Assembly: GCA_964036315.1 (NCBI GenBank)
Contig: CAXIWW010000817.1
Location: 3,197,501 to 3,261,500, forward strand
From: Acanthosepion esculentum
Taxonomy: Eukaryota; Mollusca; Cephalopoda; Sepiida; Sepiidae
Length of the DNA: 64,000 nucleotides
Reading direction: 5' to 3'
In this document: positions 24,833 to 39,800 of the stretch, in pieces
Layout: every line of letters starts with the position of its first letter
Numbering within the stretch: the first letter of the stretch is position 1
The notes under the pieces: model-generated
What the model was told of the DNA's origin: nothing
The model's input: only the letters and a program-made list of their open reading frames with translations
The model's database searches: none
Program-made: the position numbers and the translations under genes

Positions 24833-27800
24833 CCCCCACCCAGGAGACAGTCCCAGAAAGTCCCACGCAGACGACACCCACTCCCAGAAAGTCCCACGCA
24901 GACGACCCCCAGTCCCACAAAGTCCCAAGCAGACGACCCCTCCCCCAGGAGACAGTCCCAGAAAGTCCCACGCAGACGACCCCCAGTCCCAGAAAGTTCA
25001 ACGCAGACGACCCCGAGTCCTAGAAAGTCCCACGCAGACGATCCTCCAGACAGGAGACAGTCCCAAAAAGTCGCACGCAGACGACCCCCAGTCCCAGAAA
25101 GTCCCATGCAGACGACCCCCCACCCAGGAGACAGACCCAGATATCCCACGCAGACGACCCCCAGTCCCAGAAAGTCCCATGCAGACGACCCCCCACCCAG
25201 GAGACAGACCCATATATCCCAAGCAGACAACCCCCAGTCACAGAAAGTCCCACGCACAGGAACACCCACCCAGGAGACAGTCCCAGAAAGTCCCACGCAG
25301 ACGACCCCCAGTCACAGAAAGACCCACGCTGACGACCCCCACCCAGGAGACAGACTCAGAAATTCCCACGCAGACGAGCCCCCACCCAGGAGACAGTCCC
25401 AGAAAGTCCCACGCAGACGAACCCCCACGCATGAGACAGTCCCAGAAAGTCCAACGCAGACGAACCCCCACCCAGTAGACAGTCCCAGAAAGACCCACGC
25501 AGACGACACCCAGTCCCAGAAAGTCCCACACAGACGACTCCCAGACCTAGGAATTCCCATGCAGAAGACCCCCACCCAGGAGACAGTCCAAGAAAGTCCT
25601 AAACAGACAACACCCCACCCAGGAGACAGTCCCAGAAATCCCACGCAGACGATCCCCCACCCAGGAGACAGTCCAAGAAAGTCCCTTGCAGACGACGCCC
25701 AGTCCAAGTAAGTCCCACGCAGACGAACCCCAGACAGGAGAGTGTCCCAGCAAGTCCCAGGCAGACGACCCCCAGTCCCAGTAAATCCCACGCAGACGAC
25801 CCACACCCAGGAGACAGTCCCAGAAAGTCCCACGCAGACGACCCCCAGTCCCAGAAAGTCCCACGCAGACGACCCACACCCAGGAGACAGTCCCAGAAAG
25901 TCCCATGCAGACGACCCCCTCCCAGGAGACAGTCTCAGAAAGTCCCACGCAGACGAGCCCCCACCCAGGAGACAGTCCGAGAAAGTCCCACGCTGACGAC
26001 ACCCCACGCATGAGACAGTCCAAGAAAGTCCAAGGCAGACGAACACCCACCCAGGAGACAGTCCCAGAAAGAACCACGCAGACGACCCCCAGTCCCAGAA
26101 AGTCCCACACAGTCGACCCCCAGTCCTAGGAACTCCCATGCAGACGACCCCCACCCAGGAGACAGTCCCAGAAAGTTCCAGACAGACAAACCCCCAGGAG
26201 ACAGTCCCACAAAGTGCCACGCAAAAGAACCCCAGTCCCAGAAACTCCCACGCAGACGAGCCCAGTCCCAGAAAGTCCCACGCAGACGACCCCCCACCCA
26301 AAAGACAGTCCCAGAAAGTCCCACGCAGACGACCCCCAGTCCCACAAAGTCCCACGCAGACGACACCGCACCCAGGAGACTGTCCAAGAAAGACCCATGC
26401 AGACGACACCCAGTCCCAGAAAGTCCAACGCAGGCGAACCCCCAGCGAGGAGACGGTCCCAGAATGTCCCACGCAGACGACACCCAGTCCAAGAAAGTCC
26501 CACGCAGACGAGCCCCAGACAGGAGAGTGTCCCAGCAAGTCCCACGCAGACGACCCCCAGTCCCAGAAAATCCCACGCCGATGAACACCCACCGAGGAGC
26601 CAGTCCCAGAAAGTCCCACGCAGAAGACCCTTCCACACTGGAGCCAGTCCCAGAAAGTCCCACGCAGACGACACCCCACCCAGTAGACAGTCACAGAAAT
26701 TCCCACGCAGACGAGACCCAGTCCATGAAAGTCCCACGCAGACGACCTCCCACCTAGGAGACAGTCACAGAAAGTCCAACGCAGACGAACCCGACTCCCA
26801 AAAAGTCCCACGCAGACGGCCCCCAGTCCCAGCAAGTCCCACGAAGACGACCCCCAGTCCTAGAAAGTCCCACGCAGACGACACCCACCCAGGAGACAGT
26901 CCCAGAAAGACCAACGCAGACGACCCACAGTCACAGAAAGTCCCACGCAGACGACACCCAGTCCCAGAAAGTCCCACGCAGACGACCCCCCACCCAGGAG
27001 ACAGTCTCAGAATGTCCCACGCATACGATCCCCCACCCAGGAGACAGTCCCAGAAAGTCCCACGCAGACGACCCCCCACGCATGAGACAGTCCAAGAAAG
27101 TCCAACGCAGACGAACCCCCACCCAGGAGACAGACCCAGAAAGACCCACGCAGACGACCCCCAGTCCCAGAAAGTCCCACGCAGACGACACCCAGTCCCA
27201 GAAAGTCCCACGCAGACAACCCCCACCCAGGAGACAGTCCCATAAAGTCCAACGCAGACGACCCCCAGTCCCAGAATGTCCCACGCAGACGACACCCACC
27301 CAGGAGACAGTCCCAGGAAGTCCCATGCAGACGACCCCCGCCCAGGAGACAGTCTCAGAAAGTCCCACGCAGACGACCCCCCAAGCATGAGAGAGTCCCA
27401 GAAAGTCCAACGCAGACGAACCCCCACCCAGGGGACAGTCCGAGAAAGACCCACGCAGATGACCCCCTGTCACAGAAAGTCTCACACAGACGACCCCCAG
27501 TCCTAGGAAGTCCCATTCAGACGACCCCCACCCAGGAGACAGTCCCAGAAAGTCCCAAACAGACAACCCCCACCCAGGAGACAGTCCCAGAAAGTCCCAC
27601 GAAGACGAGCCCCCACCCAGCAGACAGTCCCAGAAAGTCCCACGCAGACGACCCCCAGTCGCAGAAAGTCCCACGCAGACGACCACCACCCAGGAGACAG
27701 TCCCAGAAAATCCCACGCAAACGACACCCAGTCCAAGAAAGTCCCACGCAGACGACCCCCAAACCAGGAGACAGTCCCAGAAAGTCCGAAATAGACGACC

Positions 27801-30800
27801 TGCCACCCAGCAGAGAGACCCACAATGTCCCACGCAGACGACCCCCAGTCCCAAAAAGTCCCCCGCAGAAGGCCCCCAGTCCCTGAGAGTCCCACCCATA
27901 AGACAATCTCAGAAAGACCCACACAGACAACCCCAATCACGAAATGTCCCACGCAGCCGACTCCCCACCCAGGAGAGAGTCCAAGAAAGACTCACGTAGA
28001 CGACACCCAGTCCCAGAAAGTCCCATGAAGAAGACCCCCCCACTCAGGAGACAGTCCCAGATATCCCACGGTGACGACCCCCCACCCAGGAGACAGTCCA
28101 AGAAAGTCCCACGCAGACGACCCCCACCCAGGAGACAGTCCCAGAAAGTCCCACGCAGACGACCACACAACCAGGAGACAGTCCCAGAAAGTCCCATGCA
28201 GACGACCCCCAGTCCCAGAAAGTCCCACGCAGACGACCCCCAGTCCTAGGAAGTCCCATGCAGAAGACCCCACTCAGCAGACAGTCCCAGAAAGTCCCAC
28301 GCAGACGACCCCCACACAGGAGACAGTCCCAGAAAGTTCCAAACAGAAGACCCCCACCAAGGAGACACTCCCAGAAAGTCCCACGCAGAAGACCCCCAGT
28401 CCAAAAAAGTCCCACGCAGAGCACCCCCAGTGCCAGAAAGTCCCACGCAGACGACCCCCCACCCAGGAGACAGTCCAAGAAAGTCCCACGCAGACGACGC
28501 CCAGTCCCACAAAATCCCACGAAGACGAGACCGCACCCAGGAGACTGTACCAGAAAGCCCCATGCAGACGACCCCCTGTCCCAGAAAGTCCCATGCAGAC
28601 GACACCCCACCCAGGAGACAGTCCTAGATATCCCACGCAGACGATCCCCCACCCAGGAGACAGTCCCAGAAAGTCCCATGCAGACTACCCCCCACCTAGG
28701 GGACAGTCCCAGAAAGTCCCACGCAGACGACCCCCGCCCAGGAGACAGTCTCAGATATCCCACGCAGACAACCTTCCACCCAGGAAACAGTCCAAGAAAG
28801 TCCCAAGCAGACGACCCCCACCCAGGAGACACTCCCAGAAAGTCCCACGCAGACGACCCCCAGTCCCTGAAAGTCCCACGCAGACGACCCCCACGCAGGA
28901 GACAGTCCCAGAAAGTCCCACGCAAAAGACCCCCAGTCCCAGAAAGTACTATGCAGACGATCCCCCACCCAGGAGACAGTCCCAGAAAGTCCCATGCAGA
29001 CGAGCCCCCACCCAGGAGACAGACCCAGAAAGTCCCACGCAGACGACCCCCAGTCCAACAAAATCCCACGCAGACGACACCGCACCCAGGAGACAGTCCC
29101 AGAAAGTCCCAAACAGACGACACCCACCCAGAAGACACTCCCAGAAAGTCCCACGGAGAAGACCTCCAGTCCAAGAAAGACCCACGCAGACGACCCCCAG
29201 TCCCAGAAAGTCCCACGCAGACGACCCCCCACCCAAGAGACAGTCCCAGGAAGTCCCACGCAGACGACCCCCAGTCCCAGAAAGTCCCACGGAGATGACC
29301 CCCAGTCCCACAGAATCCCACGCAGACGACACCGCACCCAGGAGACTGTACCAGAAAGACCCATGCAGACGACCCCCAGTCCCAGAAAGTCCCATGCAGA
29401 CGACACCGCACCCAGGAGACAGTCCTAGATATCCCACGCAGACGACCCCACACCCAGGAGCCAGACAGGAGAGTGTCCCAGCAAGTCCCACGCAGACGAC
29501 CCCCAGTCCCAGAAAATCCCACGCAGACGAACACCCACCCAGGAGACAGTCACAGAAAGTCCCAAACAGAAGACCCCCAGTCCCGGAAAGTCCCACGCAG
29601 AAGACCCCCAGTCCCAAAAAGTCCCACGCAGATGACACCGCACCCAGGAGACTGTCCCAGAAAGACACACGCAGACGACCCCCAGTCCCAGAATGTCCCA
29701 CGCAGACGACCCCCAATCCCACAAAATCCCACGCAGACGACACCGCACCGAGCAGACTGTACCAGAAAGACCCATGCAGACGACCCCCCACCCAGGAGAC
29801 AGTCCTAGATAACCCACGCAGACGACCCCCACCCACGAGACAGTCCCAGAAAGTCCCACGCAGAAGACCCACAGTCCCAGAAAGTCCCAGGCAGACGACA
29901 CCACACCCAGGAGACAGTCCTAGATAACCCACGCAGACGACCCCCCACCCAGGAGACATTCCCAGAAAGTCCCACGCAGACGAGCCCCAGTCCAAGAAAG
30001 TCCCACGCAAAAGACCCCCAGTCCCAGAAAATCCCATGCAGACGACCCCCCACCAAGGAGACAATCCTAGATATCCCACGCAGACGACCCCCACCCAGGA
30101 GACAGTCCCAGAAAGTCCCACGCAGACGAGCCCGCTCCCAGGAGACAGTCCCAGAAAGTCCCAAACAGACGACACCCACCCAGGAGACAATCCCAGAAAG
30201 TCCCACGGGGAAGACCTCCAGTCCAAGAAAGACCCGCGCAGACGAACCCCAGTCCGAGAAAGTCCCACGCAGACGACCCCCCACCCAGGAGACTGTCCAA
30301 GGAAGTCCCACGCAGACGACCCCCAGTCCCAGAAAGTCCCACGGAGATGACACCCAGTCCCACAAAATCCCACGCAGACGACACCGCACCCAGGAGACTT
30401 ACCGGAAAGACACATGCAGACGACCTCCAGTCCCAGAAAGTCCCATGCAGACGACACCGCACCCAGGAGACAGTCCTAGATATCCCACGCAGACGACCCC
30501 ACACCCAGGAGCCAGACAGGAGAGTGTCCCAGCAAGTCCCTCGCAGACGACCCCCAGTCCCAGAAAATCCCACGCAGACGAACACCCACCCAGGAGACAG
30601 TCACAGAAAGTCCCACGCAGACGACCCCCCACCCAGGAGACAGTCCCAGAAAGTCCCACGCAGACGACGCCCAGTCCCAGAAAGTCCCAGGCAGACGACC
30701 ACCACCCAGGAGACAGTCCAAGAAAGTCCCACGCAGACGACCCCCCACGCAGGAGACAGTCACAGAAAGTCCCACGCAGACGACCCCCAGTCCCAGAAAG

Positions 30801-33800
30801 TCCCACGCAGAAGACCCCCAGTCCCAAAAAGTCCCACGCAGACGACACCGCACCCAGGAGACTGTCCCAGAAAGACCCACGCAGACGACCCCCAGTCCCA
30901 GAATGTCCCACGCAGACGACCACCAATCCCACAAAATCCCACGCAGACGACACCGCACCCAGGAGACTGTACCAGAAAGACACATGCAGACGACCCCCCA
31001 CCCAGGAGACAGTCCTAGATATCCCACGCAGACGACCCCCACCCAGGAGACAGTCCCAGAAAGTCCCACGCAGAAGACCCACAGTCCCAGAAAGTCCCAT
31101 GCAGACAACCCCACACCCAGGAGACAGTCCTAAATATCCCACGCAGACGACCCCCCACCCAGGAGACAGTCCCAGAAAGCTCCACGCAGAAGAGCCCCAA
31201 TCCAAGAATGTCCCACGCAGACGACCCCCGGCGCAGGAGACAGTCCCAGAAAGTCCCACGCAAAAGACCCCCAGTCTCAGAAAATCCCATGCAGACGACC
31301 CCCCACCCAGGAGACAGTCCTAGATATCCCAGGCAGACGACCCTCACCCAGGAGACAGTCACAGAAAGTCCCAAACAGACAACCCCCCATCCAGGAGACA
31401 GTCCCAGAAAGTCCCACGCAGACGACCCCCAGTCCCAGAAATTCCCACGGAGAAGAGCCCCAGTCCCACAAAGTCCCACGCAGACGACCCCGCACCCAGG
31501 AGACTGTCCCAGAAAGTCCCACGCAGACGACCCCCAGTCCCAGAAAGTCCCACGCAGACGAGTCCCCACCCAGGAAACAGTCCCAGAATGTCCCCCGCAG
31601 ATGATCCCCCACCCAGGAGAGTGTCCCAGAATGACCCACGCAGACGACACCCAGTCCCAGAAAGTCCCACGAAGACTACCCCCAATCCCACAAAATCCCA
31701 CGCAGACGACCCCCACCCAGGAGACAGTCCCAGAAAGTCCCACGCAGAAGACCCACAGTCACAGAAAGTCCCATGCAGACGACCCCCCACCCAGGAGACA
31801 GTCCTAGATATCCCACGCAGACGACCCCCCACCCAGGAGACAGTCCCAGAAAGTCCCACGCAGTCGAGCCCCAGTCCAAGAAATTCCCACGCAGACGACC
31901 CCCCACGCAGGAGACAGTCCCAGAAAGTCCCACGCAAAAGACCCCCAGTCCCAGAAAATCCCATGCAGACGACCCCCCACCCAGGAGACAGTCCCAGAAA
32001 GTCCCACGCAGTCGAGCCCCAGTCCTAGATATCCCACGCCAACGACCCCCACCCAGGAGACAGTCCCAGAAAGTCCCACGCCGACGAGCCCTCACCCAGG
32101 AGACAGTCCCGGAAAGTCCCACGAAGACGACACCCAGTCCCTGAAAGTCCCACGCAGACGACACCCCACGCAGGAGACATTCCCAGAAAGTCCCACGCAG
32201 ACGACCCCCACCCAGGAGACAGTCCCGGAAAGTCCCAAACAGACGACACCCACCCAGGAGACACTCCCAGAAAGTCCCACGCAGACGACCCCCAGTCCAA
32301 GAAAGTCCCACGCAAAAGACCCCAAGTCCCAGAAAGTCCCATGCAGACGACCCCCCACCCAAGAGACAGTCCTTGATATCCCACGAAGACGACCCCAACC
32401 CAGGGAGACAGTACCACAAAGTCCCACGCAGACGACCCCAGTCCAAGAAAGTCCCAGGCAGACAACCCCCAGACAGGAGACAGTCCCAGCAAGTCCGACG
32501 CAGACGACCCCCAGTCCCAGAAAATCCCACGCGGACGAACAGTCACCCAGGAGACCGTCCCAGAAAGTCCCACGCAGACGACACCCCCACCAAGGAGACA
32601 GTCCCAGAACGTCCCACGCAGACGACCCACCACCAAGGAGACAGTCCCAGAAAGTCACACGCAGACGACCCCCAGTCATAGAAAGTCACACACAGACGAC
32701 CCCCACCCAGGAGACAGTCCCAAAAAGTCCCACGAAGCCGAAGACCACCAGACAGGTGAGTCTCCCAGCAAGTCCCACGCAGACGACCTCCAATCCCAGA
32801 ATGTCCCACGCAGACGACTCCACACCCAGGAGAGAGTCCAAGAAAGACCCACGCAGAAGACTCCCAGTCCCAGAAAGTCCCATGCAGATGACCCCCCACC
32901 CAGGAGACAGACCCAGATATCCAACGCAGACAACACCCCACCCAGGAGACAGTCCCAGAAATTCCCACGCAGACGACCCCCCCCAGGAGACAGTCCCAGA
33001 AAGTCCAAAACAGACGACCCCCACCGAGGAGACAGTCCCAGAAAGTCCCACGCAGACGACCCCCAGTCCCAGAAAGTCCCACGCAGACGACCCCCAATCC
33101 CACAAAATCCCTCGCAGACGACACCGCACCCAAGAGACTGTACCAGAAAGACCCATGCAGACGATCTCCCACCCAGGAGACAGTCCTAGATATCCCACGC
33201 AGACGACCCCCCACCAAGGAGACAGTCCCAGAAAGTCCCACGCAGAAGACCCACAGTCCCAGAAAGTCCCATGCAGACGACCCCCCACCCAGGAGACAGT
33301 CCTAGATATCCCACGCAGACGAATCCCCACCCAAGAGACAGTCCCAGAAAGTCCAACGCAGACGAGCCACTGTCAAAGTAAGTCCCACGCAGAGGATCCC
33401 CCACGCATGAGACAGTCCCAGAAAGTCCCACGCAAAAGACCCCCAGTCCCAGAAAATCCCATGAAGACGACCCGCCACCCAGGAGACAGTCCTAGATATC
33501 CCACGCAGACGACCCCCACCCAGGAGACAGTCCAAGAAAGTCCAACGCAGACGACACCCAGTCCCTGAAAGTCCCACGCAGACGACCCCCCACGCAGGAG
33601 ACATTCCCAGAAAGTCCCACGCAGACGACCCCCACCCAGGAGACAGTCCCAGAAAGTCCCAAACAGACGACACCCACCCAGGAGACACTCCCCGAAAGTC
33701 CCACGCAGAAGGCCCCCAGTCCAAGAAAGACCCACGCAGACGACCCCCAGTCCCAGAAATTCCCACGCAGACGACCCCCCACCCAGGAGACAGTCCCAGG

Positions 33801-36800
33801 AAGTCCCACGCAGACGACCCACAGTCCCAGAAAGTCCCACGCAGACGACCCCCAGTCCCACAAAATCCCACGCAGACGACACCGCACCCAGTAGACTGTA
33901 CCAGAAAGACACATGCAGACGACCCCCAGTCCCAGAAAGTCCCATGCAGACGACACCTCACCCAGGAGAGGGTCCTAGATATCCCATGCAGACGACCCCA
34001 AGCCCAGGAGCCAGATAGGAGAGTGTCCCAGCAAGTCCCACGCAGACGAACACCCACCCAGGAGACAGTCCGAGAAAGTCCCACGCAGACGACCCCCCAC
34101 CCATGAGACAGTCCCAGAAAGTCCAACGCAGACGACCCCCAGTACCAGAAAGTCCCGCGCAGAGGATCACCACCCAGGAGACAGTCCAAGAATGTCCCAC
34201 GCAGACGACACCCAGTCCCTGAAAGTCCCACTTAGACGACCCCCCACGCAGAAGACAGTCCCAGAAAGTCCCACGCAAAAGACCCACAGTCCCAGAAAGT
34301 CCCATGCAGACGACCCCCCACCCAGGAGACAGTCCTAGATATCCCACGCAGACGAATCCCCACCCAAGAGACAGTCCCAGAAAGTCCCACGCAGACGAGC
34401 CCCTGTCAAAGTAAGTCCCACGCAGAGGATCCCCCACGCATGAGACAGTCCCAGAAAGTCCCACGCAAAAGACCCCCAGTCCCAGAAAATCCCATGCAGA
34501 CGACCCCCCACCCAGGAGACAGTCCTAGATATCCCACGCAGACGACCCCCACCCAGGAGACAGTCCAAGAAAGTCCAACGCAGACGACACCCAGTCCCTG
34601 AAAGTCCCACGCAGACGACCCCCCACGCAGGAGACATTCCCAGAAAGTCCCACGCAGACGACCCCCACCCAGGAGACAGTCCCAGAAAGTCCCAAACAGA
34701 CGACACCCACCCAGGAGACACTCCCAGAAAGTCCCACGCAGAAGGCCCCCAGTCCAAGAAAGACCCACGCAGACGACCCCCAGTCCCAGAAATTCCCACG
34801 CAGACGACCCCCCACCCAGGAGACAGTCCCAGGAAGTCCCACGCAGACGACCCACAGTCCCAGAAAGTCCCACGCAAACGACCCCCAGTCCCACAAAATC
34901 CCACGCAGACTACACCGCACCCAGTAGACTGTACCAGAAAGACACATGCAGACGACCCCCAGTCCCAGAAAGTCCCATGCAGACGACACCCCACCCAGGA
35001 GAGGGTCCTAGATATCCCATGCAGGCGACCCCACACCCAGGAGCCAGATAGGAGAGTGTCCCAGCAAGTCCCACGCAGAAGAACACCCACCCAGGAGAGT
35101 GTCCCAGCAAGTCCCACGCAGAAGAACACCCACCCAGGAGACAGTCCCAGAAAGTCCTACGCAGACGACCCCCAGTACCAGAAAGTCCCGCGCAGAGGAT
35201 CACCACCCAGGAGACAGTCCAAGAATGTCCCACGCAGACGACACCCAGTCCCTGAAAGTCCCACTTAGACGACCCCCCACGCAGAAGACAGTCCCAGAAA
35301 GTCCCACGCAAAAGACCCACAGTCCCAGAAAGTCCCATGCAGACGACCCCCCACCCAGGAGACAGTCCTTGATATCCCACGCAGACGAACCCAACCCAGG
35401 AGACAGTCCCAGAAAGTCCCACGCAGACGAGCCCCCACACAGGAGACAGTCCCAGAAAGTCCCACGCAGACGACCCCCAGTCCAAGAAAGTCCCACGCAG
35501 ACAACCCCCAGACAGGAGACAGTCCCAGCAAGTCTGACGCAGACGACTCCCAGTCTCAGAAAATCCCACGCAGACGAACAGCCACCCAGGAGACAGTCCC
35601 AGAAAGTCCCACGCATACGACCCCCAGTCCCAGAAAGTCACACACAGACGACACCGACCCAGGAGACAGTCCCAGAAAGTCCCACGCAGACGACACCCAG
35701 TCCCTGAAAGTCCCACACAGACGAACCCCCACCCAGGAGACAGTCCCAGGAAGTCCCACGCAGATGAGCCCCCACCCAGGAGACAGTCTCAGAAAGACCC
35801 ACGCAGACCAGCCCCAGTCCCGGAATGTCCCACGCAGACGACTCCCCACCCAGGAGCGAGTCCAAGAAAGACTCACGCAGACGACACCCAGTCCCAGAAA
35901 GTCCCATGAAGAAGACCCCCAACCCAGGAGGCAGTCCCAGATATCCCACGCAGACGACCCACCACCCAGGAGACAGTCCCAGAAAGTCCCACGCAGACGA
36001 CCCCCACCCAGGAGTCAGTCCCAGAAAGTCCCACGCAGACGACCCCCAGTGCCAGAAAGTCCCACGCAGACGACCCCCAGTCCTAGGAAATCCCAAGCAG
36101 ACGACCCCCAGCCAGGAGACAATGCCAGAAAGTCCCACGCAGACGACCCCCACCCAGGAGACAGTCCCAGAAAGTCCCAAACAGACGACCCCCACCCAGG
36201 AGACAGTCGCAGAAAGTCCCACGCAGAAGACCCCCAGTCCCACAAAGTCCCACGCAGACGACACCGCACCCAGGAGACTGTACCAGAAAGACCCACGCAG
36301 ACAAACCCAATCCCAGAACGTCCCACGCAGACGAGTCCCCACCCAGGAAACAGTCCCAGAATGTCCCACGCAGACGAGCCCCACCCAGGAGAGAGTCCCA
36401 GAATGACCCACGCAGACGACCCCCAATCCCACAAAATCACACGCAGACGACACCGCACGCAGGAGACTGTACCAGAAAGACCCATGCAGACAACCCCCAG
36501 TCCCAGAAAGTCCCAAGCAGACGACATCCCACCCAGGAGACAGTCCTAGATATCCCACGCAGACGACCCCCCACCCAGGAGACAGTCCGAGAAAGTCCCA
36601 CGCAGACGACCCCCAGACAGGAGAGTGTCCCAGCAAGTCCCACGCAGACGACCCCCAATCCTAGAAAATCCCACGCAGACGAACACCCACCCAGGAGACA
36701 GTCCCAGAAAGTCCCACGCAGACGACCCCCCACCCAGGAGACAGTCCCAGAAAGTCCCACGCAGACGAACTTCAGTCGCAGAAAGTCCCACGCAGACGAC

Positions 36801-39800
36801 CACCACCCAGGAGACAGTCCCAGAAAGTCCCACGCAGACGACACCCAGTCCATGAAAGTCCCACGCAGACGACCCCCCACGCAGGAGACAGTCCCAGAAA
36901 GTCCAACGCAAAAGACCCCCATTCCCAGAACGTCCCATGAAGACGACCCCCCACCCAGGAGACAGTCCCAGAAAGTCCCACGCTGACGACCCCCAGTCCA
37001 AGAAAGTCCCACGCAGACGACCCCCAGACAGGAGACAGCCCCAGAAAATCCCACGCAGACGACCCCCACCCAGGGGACAGTCCCAGAAAGTCCCACGCAG
37101 ACGACCCCCCACCCAGGAGACAGTCCCAGAAAGTCCCACGCAGACGACCCCCCAGCCAGGAGACAGTCCCAGAAAGTCCCACGCAGACGACCCCCAGTCC
37201 CAGAATGTCCCACGCAGAAGACCCCTCACCCAGGAGAGAGTCCAAGAAAGACCCACGCAGACGACCCCCAGTCCCAGAAAGTCCCATGCAGACGACCCCC
37301 CCACCCAGGAGACTGTCCCAGATATCCCACGCAGACAACCTTCCACCCAGCAGACAGTCCCAGAAAGTCCCACGCAGACGACACCCACCCAGGAGAGAGT
37401 CCCAGAAAGTCCCACGCAGACGACCACACACCCAGGAGAGAGTCCAAAAAAGATCCACGCAGACGACCCCGAGTCCTAGAAAGTCCCATACAGACGACCC
37501 CCCAACCCAGGAGACAGTCCCAGAAAGTAACACGCAGACGACCCCTAGTCCCAGAAAGTCCCACGCAGACGACCACCAGTCCCATAAAGTCCTACGCAGA
37601 CGACCCCCCACCCAGGAGACAGTCCCAGAAAGTCCCACGCAGACCAGCCCCACCCATGAGACAGTCCCAGAAAGTCCCACGGAGACGACCCACAGTCCCA
37701 GAAAGTCCCAAGCAGACGCCCCCCACCAAGGAGACAAACCCAGAAATTCCCACGCAGACGACCCCTAGTCCCAGAAAGTTCCACGCAGACGACTACCCAC
37801 CGAGGAGACAGTCCCAGAAAGTCCCACGCAGACGAGCCCAGTCCCAGAAAGTCCCACGCAGACGACCCCCACACAGGAGACAGTCCCAGAAAGTCCCACG
37901 CAGACGGACCCCCAATCAGGAGTCAGTACCAGAAAGACCCAAGCAGACGACCCCCTGTCTCAGAAAGTCCCACGCAGACTAACTCCCACCCAGGAGACAG
38001 TCCCAGAAAGTCCCACTCAGACGAGCCCAGTCCCAGAAAGTCCCACGCAGACGACCCCCACCCAAAAGACAGTCCCAGAAACTACCACGCAGACGACACC
38101 TAGTCTCAGAAAGTCCCAGGCAGACGACTCCCCACCCAGGAGACAGTCCCTGAAAGTCCCACGCAGAAGACACCCCACCTAGGAGAGAGTCCAAAAAAGA
38201 TCCACGCAGACGACCCCGAGTCCTAGAAAGTCCCATACAGACGAACCCCCACCCAGGAGACAGTCCCAGAAAGTAACACGCAGACGTCTCCCAGTCCCAG
38301 AAAGTCCCACGCAGACGACCCCCCACCCATGAGAGTAGTCCCAGATAGTCCCACGGAGACGACCCACAGTCCCAGAAAGTCCCACTCAGACGCCCCCCAC
38401 CAAGGAGACAAACCCAGAAATTCCCACGCAGACGACCCCTAGTCCCAGAAAGTCCCACGCAGACGACTCCCCACCCAGGAGACAGTCCCAGAAAGTCCCA
38501 CGCAGACGACCCCCCACCCAGGAGACAGTCCCAGAAAGTCCCACGCAGACGAGCCCAGTCCCAGAAAGTCCCACGCAGAAGACCCCCCACCTAGGAGAGA
38601 GTCCAATAAAGATCCACGCAGACGACCCCGAGTCCTAGAAAGTCCCATACAGACGACCCCCCACCCAGGAGACAGTCCCAGAAAGTAACACGCAGACGAC
38701 CCCCAGTCCCAGAAAGTCCCACGCAGACGACCACCAGTCCCACAAAGTTCAAAGCAGACGACCCCCCACCCAGGAGACAGTCCCAGAAAGTCCCACGAAA
38801 ACAACCCACAGTCCCAGAATGTCCCACGCAGACGACCCCCACCAAGGAGACAGACCCAGAAAGTCCCACGCAGACGATCACCCACCCAGAAGAGAGTCAC
38901 TGAAAGTCCCACGCAGACAACCCCCAGTCCCAGAAAGTCCCACGAAGACGAACCCCAGTCCCAGAATGTCCCACGCAGAAGACCCCCTGTCCCAGAAAGT
39001 CCCACGCAGACGACACCCAGTCCCAGAAAATCCCACGAAGAGGACCCTCCACTCAGGAGACAGTCCCAGAAAGTCCCACGCAGACGGACCCCCAACCAAG
39101 AGTCAGTACCAGAAAGACCCACGCAGACGACCCCCTGTCTCACAAAGTCCCAAGCAGACGACTCCCCACCCAGGAGACAGTCCCAGAAAGTCCCACGCAG
39201 ACTACCCCCAGTCCCAGAAAGTCCCACGCGGACGAACCCCACCCATGAGACAGTCCCAGAAAGTCCCACGCAGACGACACCCAGTCCCTGAAAGTCCCAA
39301 GCAGACGACCCCCCCACCCATGAGACAGTCCCAGAAAGTCCCACGGAGACGACCCACTGTCCCATAAAAACCCACGCAGACGCCCCCCCAGTCCCAGAAA
39401 GTCCCACGCAGACGAACCCCACCCAGGAGACTGTCCCAGAAACTCCCACGCAGACGACACCCAGTCCCTGAAAGTCCAAAGCAGACGACCTCCCACGCAG
39501 GAGACAGTCCCAGAAAGTCCCACGCAGACGAACCCCCACCCAGGAGACAGTCCCAGAAAGACCCACGCAGACGAGCCCAGTCCCAGAAAGTCCCACGCAG
39601 ACGACTCCCCACCCAGGAGACAGTCCCAGAAAGTCCCACGCAGACGACCCCCCACCCAGGAGAAAGTCCCAGAAAGTCCCACGCAGTCGAGCCCTGTCCC
39701 AGAAAGTCCCACGCAGACGACCCCCACCCAGGAGACAGTCCCAGAAACTACCACGCAGATGACACCCAGTCTCAGAAAGTCCCAGGCAGACGAATCCCCA

